64,000 bases of DNA from RPQJ01 sp963746325 (GTDB taxonomy: Bacteria; Pseudomonadota; Gammaproteobacteria; Steroidobacterales; Steroidobacteraceae): positions 868,001 to 932,000 of the forward strand of contig CAVVBC010000005.1 in assembly GCA_963746325.1 (NCBI GenBank), written 5' to 3'. Each line of letters opens with the position of its first letter. Positions within the stretch are counted from its first letter, which is position 1. Of this stretch, positions 27,425 to 37,153 are shown in pieces. The translations under genes were made by a program, and so were the position numbers. The notes below the pieces were generated by a model. That model saw only the letters and a program-made list of their open reading frames with translations, did not search any database and had not been told where the DNA came from.

Positions 27425-27817
27425 ATGGACGGAGAAGCGGCGGTGCACCTGGGCGGCGTTACGTTCGCGACGTTCCTTGTAGACGTGTTCGTCATTTTTA
27501 TGTTCGTGGTCTGGATCTGGCTGCTGATCTCGGTTTTCAGCGACCTCTTCCGGCGTCACGACATCTCGGGCGGCGCCAAGGTTATCTGGGTCATCTTCCT
27601 GGTCGTCCTTCCCTATCTCGGCGTTTTCTCCTACCTGTTTACCCAAGGCGGCGGCATGGCCGAGCGAACCCAGGCCCAGGTGACGAAGGCGCGGGAAGAG
27701 TTGCGGAACATCGTCGGCTTCAGTGCAGCCGATGAGATCAGGAAGCTCGACGACCTGAAAGCGAAGGCCTCGATCACCGACGCCGAGTACCAGAAGCTCC
27801 GCGCCAGGTTGATCTGA
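27425..27817 (+). CDS. PLDc_N / SHOCT domain membrane protein
   Basis: The 130-residue protein has two hydrophobic segments (about 16-38 and 55-73), with FSDLFRRHDISGGAKVIW between them. This is the phospholipase D nuclease N-terminal (PLDc_N) membrane domain pattern. The C-terminal helix-turn-helix (EEIRKLDDLKAKASITDAEYQKLRARLI type) is a SHOCT domain. Such small proteins are common in actinobacteria and proteobacteria and lack known activity. The start at 27425 follows AAGGTGAAGC. Confidence 0.8.
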   Translation: MDGEAAVHLGGVTFATFLVDVFVIFMFVVWIWLLISVFSDLFRRHDISGGAKVIWVIFLVVLPYLGVFSYLFTQGGGMAERTQAQVTKAREELRNIVGFSAADEIRKLDDLKAKASITDAEYQKLRARLI

Positions 27818-27983
27818 GGTCCGGGCCGGTCAGGTGCCCGTGGGACGAAGTCGCCTGAGCGTCCTGTTGTTCCTGTGCTGCTGGTCGCGGTTCTCTTCAG
27901 GAAAATAGCGTTCGCCGCGCGGGATGGGGTCGCGCACCGCAGCGGCCGCTGGTCCACCATTGTCAGGCAAAGGACACAATCGA

Positions 27984-30392
<2,409 letters not shown>

Positions 30393-30420
30393 GGGATACC
30401 CGGTTCAGAGGGACATCGGA

Positions 30421-31494
30421 TTATAGCAGAGGGGTGATTTTTCCGTGTTCCACGTGAAACCTCCGGGACTCCGGCAAGCGCTGGAAGGCTGGCATGGACG
30501 GGTCCAGCGCAGTTACGAAGAGCTGTCCCGGCAGCTCCAGCACCACGGAAATCAGCCGGTCGAGGTTGGCCGCATCGAGCTCCGCCGCCGGATCATCCAC
30601 AAGCAGCGCCGCCGTGGGACTGCCCAGGGATTCGTCACAGCGCAGCTGTCCGAGAAGCAGCGCGGCGGCGGTCAACTTCTGCTGGCCGCGGGATACCCGG
30701 TGCTTGGCGAGGTCGCCGCCGACGCGGATTGACAGGTCAGCACGGTGAGGTCCGGCATGCGTCGTCCCCCGCTCCCGATCACGGGACCACGACTGCGCCA
30801 CGGCGTCAGCGAGGTCGGTGCCGGCGAGCCAGCCGTCACTCAGTGAAAGCTCGATGGTGGTGCCCAGCAGCCGCTGCCCGACCGCATCGACATGAGGCTG
30901 CAAAAGCGTGAAGTAATTTCGCCGCGATTCCGCCAGTGCCCGGCCGGCCTCCAGCAGTTCCGGGTCCCAGGCCCGGACGACCTGGTCGGGGGCCTCGGCC
31001 CGCAGCGCCGCGTTGCGTTGCTTCAGGGCGCGCTGATAGCGCCGCCATTGCTCGACAAATCTTGGTTCCACGTGGAACACACCCCAGTCGAGGTAGCGGC
31101 GCCGCTCCTGCGGGCCCTCCTCGACGAGGCGGTGAACTTCAGGGTCGATGGCCTGCACCGGCAGGATGGTGGCCAGCTCCGCGAGACTGCCGACGCGGTT
31201 GCCCGCTGCCCGGGCTTCGAACCCTTCACGGCTGTAGCGAACCCCGACAGGTCGGACACTCTCCCCTTTGCCGAATCGACCGGTCAGCATCAGCTCATGC
31301 ATGCCCTTGCGGATCAGGGTCTCGTTGCGGGCCGTGCGGAATGACCGCCCCCTTCCCAGGAAGAAGATGGCTTCGAGCAGGCTGGTCTTGCCGGAAGCGT
31401 TGGCACCACTGATCAGGTTACAGCGGCCATCGAAATCCAGATCCGTGCTGGCGATGCACCGGAAATCACGGACTTCGAGGCGGTGCAGGCTCAT
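30421..31494 (-). CDS. recF: DNA replication and repair protein RecF
   Basis: The 357-residue protein has the Walker A motif GANASGKTSLLEAI near the N-terminus, the SMC-like signature SRGQQKLTAAALLLGQL and the Walker B region LLVDDPAAELD. RecF helps load RecA at single-strand gaps. I use the ATG at 31494 (MSLHRLEVRDFR). Upstream in-frame codons to 31530 run into a ParB site and are unlikely to be translated. Two ParB-site sequences lie within the gene, one near its 3' end (30446-30461) and one at 31064-31079. Confidence 0.96.
   Translation of the reverse strand: MSLHRLEVRDFRCIASTDLDFDGRCNLISGANASGKTSLLEAIFFLGRGRSFRTARNETLIRKGMHELMLTGRFGKGESVRPVGVRYSREGFEARAAGNRVGSLAELATILPVQAIDPEVHRLVEEGPQERRRYLDWGVFHVEPRFVEQWRRYQRALKQRNAALRAEAPDQVVRAWDPELLEAGRALAESRRNYFTLLQPHVDAVGQRLLGTTIELSLSDGWLAGTDLADAVAQSWSRDRERGTTHAGPHRADLSIRVGGDLAKHRVSRGQQKLTAAALLLGQLRCDESLGSPTAALLVDDPAAELDAANLDRLISVVLELPGQLFVTALDPSMPAFQRLPESRRFHVEHGKITPLL
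30446..30461. promoter_or_regulatory. parS-like ParB binding site in recF
   Basis: TGTTCCACGTGAAACC matches the chromosomal parS consensus TGTTNCACGTGNAACA with one mismatch at the last base. It lies inside the 3' end of recF. Confidence 0.75.
31064..31079. promoter_or_regulatory. parS-like ParB binding site in recF
   Basis: GGTTCCACGTGGAACA matches the parS consensus with one mismatch at the first base, within recF coding sequence. Confidence 0.75.
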
Positions 31495-31512
31495 GGTGAC
31501 TGGCTGGGCCGA

Positions 31513-31640
31513 TGTTCCACGTGGAACCAACGAGGGTGATTGCCGGCGCAGTGCTGGCGACGAGCCGGATGTTCCACGTGAAACATCACGACCTCACTAC
31601 GGGGCATCGCTCCGCGGAGGCAGACGTTCCACGTGGAACA
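31513..31640. promoter_or_regulatory. Cluster of three parS sites between dnaN and recF
   Basis: Three ParB-site sequences are spaced 55-57 bp apart: TGTTCCACGTGGAACC (31513-31528), TGTTCCACGTGAAACA (31570-31585, perfect match to TGTTNCACGTGNAACA) and CGTTCCACGTGGAACA (31625-31640). They fill most of the 197-bp dnaN-recF gap. ParB bound here would form the segrosome next to the origin. Confidence 0.85.
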
Positions 31641-31691
31641 TCGTGTCCCTCACCCCAACCCACTCCCGTTGCACGGGAGAAGTCGCAGAGG

Positions 31692-32792
31692 TCAGAGCCT
31701 CATCGGCATGACGACGTAGCGTGCGGAGCCGTCCTGCGCCGCTCGAATCAGGCAACTGCTGTTGCCATCCGTCAGGCCGACCTGGACGTCCGCGCCATCC
31801 ACTGCGGCCAATGCATCGAGCAGATAATTCACGTTGAAGCCGATCTCGAGTTCTTCACCGTCGTAGGTGACCTCGACTTCTTCTTCGGCTTCTTCCTGCT
31901 CCGGATTGTGGGCCTGGATCATCAAGGCGTTCGGCTTGAGAGCAAAGCGAATACCGCGATATTTCTCGTTCGAGAGAATTGCGGCACGTTGCAGTGCCTG
32001 ACGCAGGTCGTCGCGAACTGCACCGACCGTCTTCGGCGGAGTTGCCGGAATAACGCGGCTGTACTCCGGGAAACGCCCATCGATCAGCTTCGAAGTGAAG
32101 CGAATGTCGCCGATCTGGACGCGAAGATGATTGGAACCGATCGAAACTTCGAGCGGTTGGTCTTCGTTGCCGAGGATTCGCTGCAATTCGAGCACACCCT
32201 TGCGTGGAACAATGACCTGTTGGCCCGCTTTACCGCCCTGCGGCAGCTCAACTTCGCACAATGCAAGACGATGGCCGTCGGTAGCCACTGCTCTAAGCAA
32301 TTTCGCCGACGTTTCCAGCAACAGGCCATTCAGGTAGTAGCGCACGTCCTGCTGGGCCATCGAGAAGTGGGTCTTGTCGAGCAGCCGCTTGAAGTCCTTC
32401 TGAGCCAGCTGCAGGGTCTGCTCCGCGTTGATCTCCTCGACGGTGGGGAACTCAGCCGCTGGCAGGGTGGACAGCGTGAAGCGGCTCTTGCGAGCTCGTA
32501 CGAGCATCCGCTCGCCTTCCTGGTTGAGCGTGATCTCGGTGCCTTCGGGCAACGCGCGACAGATGTCGAGCAGCTTGCGACCGGGAAGCGTGATCTCGCC
32601 TCCGCGCTGCACGTCGACTTCGGACGTTGCGACGAGTTCGACTTCGAGATCCGTCGCCGTGATCGAGAGCTTGCCGCCCTTGGCCGACAGCAGCACGTTG
32701 GCCAGGATCGGCATCGTCTGTTTGCGTTCGACGACACCGATGACGGCCTGCAGCGGGCTCAGGATCGCTTCGCGCTTCGCGATGATCTTCAT
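31692..32792 (-). CDS. dnaN: DNA polymerase III beta sliding clamp
   Basis: The 366-residue protein starts MKIIAKREAIL and ends VMPMRL, the typical clamp C-terminus. The three clamp domains are recognisable by PLQAVIGVVERKQTMPIL, the FKRLLDKTHFSMAQQDVRYYLNG region and FNVNYLLDAL. The dimer encircles DNA and tethers Pol III. The family length is about 366, so it is complete. It lies 208 bp downstream of dnaA and 197 bp upstream of recF; the latter gap is occupied by parS sites. Confidence 0.98.
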   Translation of the reverse strand: MKIIAKREAILSPLQAVIGVVERKQTMPILANVLLSAKGGKLSITATDLEVELVATSEVDVQRGGEITLPGRKLLDICRALPEGTEITLNQEGERMLVRARKSRFTLSTLPAAEFPTVEEINAEQTLQLAQKDFKRLLDKTHFSMAQQDVRYYLNGLLLETSAKLLRAVATDGHRLALCEVELPQGGKAGQQVIVPRKGVLELQRILGNEDQPLEVSIGSNHLRVQIGDIRFTSKLIDGRFPEYSRVIPATPPKTVGAVRDDLRQALQRAAILSNEKYRGIRFALKPNALMIQAHNPEQEEAEEEVEVTYDGEELEIGFNVNYLLDALAAVDGADVQVGLTDGNSSCLIRAAQDGSARYVVMPMRL

Positions 32793-33000
32793 CTTCTATA
32801 GTTCCGGAGTCTTTATATAAGAGTTCTATTGTTATGACTTTTAGCACAGCCGATGCCTGTGCAAAACCTCGATTTCCCTAAGGCACAAGCGCATTTTCAG
32901 GCAGGGTCAACACCCCGTGCAAAACCCGCAAGCCCTGTCTGCAGCCTGTGGACGAAATGTGGAGCACTCGGCTTCGGATTTCATCCACAGGTTGATCATG
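32793..33000. other. dnaA-dnaN intergenic region, possible origin element
   Basis: The 208-bp gap contains a short AT-rich stretch near 32813-32845 (TTATATAAG and TTGTTATGACTTTTAG). Degenerate DnaA-box-like sequences lie at 32981-32989 (TCATCCACA) and, on the other strand, near 32948-32956 (TGTGGACGA). A dnaN promoter on the minus strand is likely in the AT-rich part. No exact TTATCCACA box is present, so its role as an origin is only a suggestion. Confidence 0.4.
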
Positions 33001-34422
33001 TCATCCCGCAAGGGTTCTCAACAGGTTTGAGTAGTCCTCGTTGAGACGCTGCTGCGACGTGCGCAGTTCCTTCATCACGCGGCACGCATGCAGCACCGTG
33101 GTGTGGTCGCGGCCACCGAACGCGTCGCCGATTTCCGGCAGGCTGTGATTGGTGAGCTCTTTCGAGAGCGCCATCGCCATCTGCCGCGGCCGCGTGATCG
33201 AGCGGCTGCGTCGCCGCGACAACAGGTCGGCCACGCGGATCTTGTAGTACTCCGCCACGGTCTTCTGGATGTTCTCGATCGTGACCAGGCGCTCCTGCAG
33301 CGCGAGCAGGTCCTTGAGCGCTTCCTTGGCGAAATCCAGCGTGATCGGCCGGCCCGTGAACTGCGAGTTGGCAATCACGCGCCGCATCGCACCTTCGAGT
33401 TCGCGCACGTTCGAGCGGATGCGCTTGGCGACGAAGAAAGCCACTTCGTCCGGCAGCTCCACGCCGCTGGCCGCGGCCTTGCTCATGAGGATCGCCACGC
33501 ACGTCTCGAGCTCCGGCGGTTCGATCGCGACCGTCAGTCCCCAGCCAAACCTGGACTTGAGCCGTTCCTCGAGGCCGTCGACCTCTTTCGGATAGCGGTC
33601 GCAGGTGAGGATCACCTGCTGCTGGCCTTCGAGCAGCGTGTTGAACGTGTGGAAGAATTCTTCCTGCGAACGATCCTTGCCGGCGAAGAACTGGATGTCG
33701 TCGATCAGCAGCGCGTCGAGCGTGCGATACGCCTGCTTGAACTCGTTGATGGTGTTGTGCTGCAGCGCGCGGACCATGTCGCCGACGAAGCGCTCCGAGT
33801 GCACGTACGCCACCTTCGCATCCTTGTTTTTCGCGCGGATCTGGTTGCCGATCGCGTGCATGAGGTGCGTCTTGCCCAGACCGACGCCGCCGTAGATGAA
33901 CAGCGGGTTGTAGGCACGGCCGGGATTCTCGGCGACCTGGACTGCGGCGGCGCGGCCAAGCTGGTTGCTCTTGCCCTCGACGAAGTTGGCGAAGGTGAAC
34001 TCCGGGTTCAGGCGACCGCCGAACTGGGGCAGCGGGTCGGCCGGGCGCCGCGGCGCCGCCCCCGGCTGGGACTCGAATGTGGCTGGCTGCGGCCGCGCGG
34101 CCACGGCTGGCGCGGGCCTGGGTGGCACGGGCAAGCCAATACCCTCGGTCATCTGGGCCGGGGTGGGGCCTGCGGGGCGCCGCGACCCGATTTCCACGAC
34201 CACTTGTGGGGTTGGGGAGGGAACCAGCTCGTCGACCAGCTCACTGATGCGGGCGGTGCAGTTCTGGTTGACCCAGTCGACCACGTAGCGGTTGGGCGCC
34301 AGCAGGCGCAGCCGGTCACCGTCCTCGACGGCCTGCAAAGGACGGATCCAGGTGTTGAAGGCCTGTTCCGGGAGCTCCGCTTCGAGCCGGCGGAGGCATT
34401 GGTGCCAGAGCGAAATCTCCAC
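33001..34422 (-). CDS. dnaA: Chromosomal replication initiator DnaA
   Basis: The 473-residue protein begins with a GTG codon, as E. coli dnaA does. Domain I (about 1-85) starts SLWHQCLRRLEAELPEQAFNTW, a Pro/Ala-rich linker follows, and the AAA+ domain has Walker A GGVGLGKTHL and Walker B LLIDDIQFF. The C-terminal domain IV carries the DnaA-box-binding signature FGGRDHTTVLHACR. It opens the origin and regulates its own operon. The downstream order dnaN-recF-gyrB is the standard one. Confidence 0.98.
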   Translation of the reverse strand: MEISLWHQCLRRLEAELPEQAFNTWIRPLQAVEDGDRLRLLAPNRYVVDWVNQNCTARISELVDELVPSPTPQVVVEIGSRRPAGPTPAQMTEGIGLPVPPRPAPAVAARPQPATFESQPGAAPRRPADPLPQFGGRLNPEFTFANFVEGKSNQLGRAAAVQVAENPGRAYNPLFIYGGVGLGKTHLMHAIGNQIRAKNKDAKVAYVHSERFVGDMVRALQHNTINEFKQAYRTLDALLIDDIQFFAGKDRSQEEFFHTFNTLLEGQQQVILTCDRYPKEVDGLEERLKSRFGWGLTVAIEPPELETCVAILMSKAAASGVELPDEVAFFVAKRIRSNVRELEGAMRRVIANSQFTGRPITLDFAKEALKDLLALQERLVTIENIQKTVAEYYKIRVADLLSRRRSRSITRPRQMAMALSKELTNHSLPEIGDAFGGRDHTTVLHACRVMKELRTSQQRLNEDYSNLLRTLAG

Positions 34423-34647
34423 GAACCGACAGGCCTTATCTAGGGTGCGGTGGGCGCTTGCGAGCGGCGAGGGGCGGCGAGTGTATACCGGCTCCCGGCC
34501 TGTGGATATCTACGGTTGCGGTTGACTCTGCAAGGCCCCGTGCGTATTCTTTCCGGCCCTTTTGCGGCCAGTGCATGTCGTTGTTTCTGGTCCTGATTTT
34601 ACTGGTCTAGTTATCCGGTCCCATCGCGGGACACGTCGGAGCCGAAG
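34423..34647. other. dnaA-rpmH divergent intergenic region, candidate oriC
   Basis: The 225-bp region between divergent dnaA and rpmH is where many gammaproteobacteria (for example Pseudomonas) carry the origin and the promoters of both genes. I see one near-consensus DnaA box (34501-34509, ATATCCACA on the minus strand) and a TTATCCGG at 34611-34618. An AT-richer stretch lies at 34580-34615. The number of boxes is low, so the assignment is tentative. Confidence 0.45.
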
Positions 34648-34782
34648 ATGAAGCGCACATTCAACCCGAGCAACCTGCACCGCAAGCGAGTCCACGGTTT
34701 CCGTGCGCGCATGGCCACCAAGGGCGGTCGTCTCGTCCTCGCCCGTCGTCGCGCCAAGGGCCGCAAGCGCCTTGCGGTCTGA
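34648..34782 (+). CDS. rpmH: 50S ribosomal protein L34
   Basis: The 44-residue, very basic protein begins MKRTFNPSNLHRKRVHGFRA and ends KGRKRLAV, the complete L34 sequence pattern. It is the first gene of the rightward rpmH-rnpA-yidD-yidC unit, divergent from dnaA. Its TGA stop (34780-34782) overlaps a CTG codon that is the most likely start of rnpA. Confidence 0.98.
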   Translation: MKRTFNPSNLHRKRVHGFRARMATKGGRLVLARRRAKGRKRLAV

Positions 34783-35171
34783 CCGTTCTCACGAGCAGTA
34801 ACGACCGCTCGTCCGCTTCGCGACGCTTCCCGCGCGCGAGCCGCCTGACCGACAAGCCCGAATTCGACGCCGTCCACGGCCAAGGCCAGCGATCATCCGA
34901 TGCGCTGTTCCTCGTGATCACCCGTCCCAACACTGCAGGCCACGCGCGGCTCGGTCTCGCCGTGGGCATCAAGGCCGCCGGCAACGCGGTCAAGCGCAAC
35001 CGACTCAAGCGCCTGGCGCGCGAGTCCTTCCGCCACCGCCAGCATGAACTGCCGCCCCTGGACGTCGTCGTCAACGCACGTCCTGCCGCAACCAAGTGCA
35101 GCAGCGAAGAGATCCGCGCCAGCCTGCAATCGCACTGGGATAGGATCGTGCGACGATGCGCCCGCTCCTGA
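34779..35171 (+). CDS. rnpA: Ribonuclease P protein component, non-canonical start
   Basis: RnpA homology is clear from about 34830 (FPRASRLTDKPEFDAV) through the RNR signature (KAAGNAVKRNRLKRLARESFR) to the TGA at 35169-35171. The reading frame has no ATG, GTG or TTG between the upstream stop at 34608 and an internal GTG at 34914; starting there would remove the N-terminal third. I place the start at CTG 34779, which overlaps the rpmH stop as CTGA, a reinitiation-type arrangement. This gives about 130 residues, normal for the family. The protein is the cofactor of the RNase P ribozyme in tRNA 5' processing. Yet another start, or an undetected indel, is possible. Confidence 0.8.
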   Translation: MTVLTSSNDRSSASRRFPRASRLTDKPEFDAVHGQGQRSSDALFLVITRPNTAGHARLGLAVGIKAAGNAVKRNRLKRLARESFRHRQHELPPLDVVVNARPAATKCSSEEIRASLQSHWDRIVRRCARS

Positions 35172-35413
35172 TCGCACTCATCACCGGTTACCGCTGGTTC
35201 ATCAGCCCGCTGCTCGGGCCGAACTGCCGTTTCTATCCGACGTGCTCCTGCTACGCGCAGGACGCCATTCAACGTCACGGGGCCCTGCGCGGCTCGTGGC
35301 TCGCGGCGCGCCGCATCGGGCGTTGCCATCCCTGGAATCCCGGCGGTTTCGATCCCGTGCCCGAATGCACGCACGCACCGCACCCCACTGAAAAGCGACC
35401 GAGTCATGGATAA
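35156..35413 (+). CDS. yidD: Membrane protein insertion efficiency factor YidD
   Basis: The 85-residue protein has the family core LITGYRWFISPLLGPNCRFYPTCS with its conserved Cys residues, followed by GGFDPVPE. It overlaps the end of rnpA by 16 bp and the start of yidC by 8 bp, indicating translational coupling. YidD is thought to assist YidC-dependent membrane protein insertion. Confidence 0.96.
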   Translation: MRPLLIALITGYRWFISPLLGPNCRFYPTCSCYAQDAIQRHGALRGSWLAARRIGRCHPWNPGGFDPVPECTHAPHPTEKRPSHG

Positions 35414-37135
35414 CCCGCGCCTGCTCTTATGGATTGGCCTCGCGCTGCTCGCGTGGATGAACATCATCCAGTGGGACCGCGACTATGGCGCCCAGGCCAC
35501 CGCGTCTGCCGTGTCGAGCACCGCGCCGGCCGCGCCGGCGGGCACTGCCTCGCCGACCGCCGGGAGCAGCGCCGCGCAGGCGAGCCTGCCCGACCTGCCG
35601 TCCGCTGCGGCAACCGCGGCCAGTGGCGCCGCCGCGACCGACGGCAGCGCCAGCCACTCCCGTCACGTCTGCAGTGGGCGCCGCAGCCAATGCGCCGACC
35701 GTGCGTATCGTCACCGACGTCATCGACATGGATCTGAGCCTGCAGGGCGGCGACCTGCTGCGCGCCGATCTCATGCAGTACCCGAAAGACAAGAAGCCGG
35801 GCAGCCCGCCCGTGCGCTTGCTTTCGACCGACGATGCGACGTTCAGCATCGTGCGCACCGGACTGCGCGTTGCCGACGGGCGTCCCGAACCCACGCATCT
35901 CGCCACCTACACGACGCCCGCGACCGAGTACCGGCTCGCGCCCGGGTGCGGACGAACTGCGCGTGCCGCTCACGTGGACGGACGGGCAGGGCGTCACCGT
36001 GATGAAGACCTACGTCTTCAAGCCGGGACAGTACGGCTTCGACGTCGTCTACGACGTGCAGAATGCCTCCGGCAGCGACTGGCAGGCGGCCTCCTACCTG
36101 CAGTTCGTGCGGCATGCCTACGCCCAGGAACGCTCGATGTTCGACGTCGAGAGCTACGCGTTCCGTGGTCCGGCCATTTACGACGGCAAGAAGTACCAGA
36201 AGCTCGATGTCGAGGACAAGGAAGACTCGGCGTTCCAGCAGGCCTTCAGCGACGGCTGGATGGCCGAGATGCAGCATCACTTCGTCACGGCCGCGGTGCC
36301 GCCGAAAGGCGAGACGTACGATTTCTCGCTGCGTCGCGAGAACGAGCATTCACTCGTCAGTTACCGCGGGCCGCTCAAGAGCGTGCCGGCCGGTGCCAGC
36401 GCGACGTTCAGCGAGAAGGTGTTCATCGGCCCCAAGCTGCAGGAAGAGCTGAAGGTGACGGGCCCGAAGCTCGAGCTGACGGTCGATTACGGCAAGCTCA
36501 CGATCCTGTCGCAGCCGCTGTTCTGGCTGCTGCAGAAGGTGCACGGCTTCGTCGGCAACTGGGGCCTCGCGATCATCATCGTGACGATCCTGCTCAAGCT
36601 GCTGTTCTACAAGCTCACCGAGAAGAGCGGCCGCTCGATGGCGAAGATGCGAGCGATCGCACCGCGCATCAAGAGCATCCAGGAAAAGTACAAGGACGAT
36701 CGCGAGCAGCTCGCCAAGCAGATGATGGAGCTGTACAAGCGCGAGAAGATCAACCCGGTCGCCGGCTGCCTGCCGATCCTGGTGCAGATCCCCGTGTTCC
36801 TCGCGTTCTACTGGGTGCTGCTCGAGAGCGTCGAAATGCGGCAGGCGCCGTTCTTCGGCTGGATCCAGGACCTGTCGTCGAAGGATCCGTTCTTCATCCT
36901 GCCGATCCTGATGGGCTTCGGCATGTTCGCGCAGTTCAAGCTGAACCCGCAGCCGCCGGATCCCGTGCAGGCGAAGATGTTCGCCTTCATGCCGGTGATC
37001 ATGACGGTGATGATGGCGTGGTTCCCGGCGGGCCTGGTGCTGTACTGGCTGACCAACACGCTGCTCTCGATCGCGCAGCAGTGGCAGATCAACCGCGTGG
37101 TCGAGGCCGAGGCCAGGAAGCACTCGAGCGCCTGA
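35406..37135 (+). CDS. yidC: Membrane protein insertase YidC, two frameshifts
   Basis: The start at 35406 gives the first membrane helix (RLLLWIGLALLAW). A Pro/Ala/Thr linker follows, then the periplasmic beta-domain (VRIVTDVIDMDLSLQGGDL; LRVPLTWTDGQGV) and the conserved insertase core (about 36500-37100) with the KINPVAGCLPILVQIPVF and FPAGLVLYWLTNTLLS motifs. The product is spread over three frames. One base too many occurs somewhere in 35630-35670 and another in the GGG at 35944-35946. Removing both restores a protein of about 575 residues. YidC is essential in gammaproteobacteria and the rest of the sequence is perfectly conserved, so I take both indels as probable sequence errors. Confidence 0.93.
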
Positions 37136-37153
37136 TTTACCAACCGGCGATGT

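Noticed and set aside
27830..27960. Possible small leftward gene after gyrB with a hydrophilic tail
   Set aside because: Reads plausibly (ERYFPEENRDQQHRNNR) but has only a GTG start without ribosome site and no recognised relatives.
33001..34647. A confident oriC assignment
   Set aside because: Only degenerate DnaA boxes are visible on either side of dnaA; the location is likely but the sequence signs are too weak.
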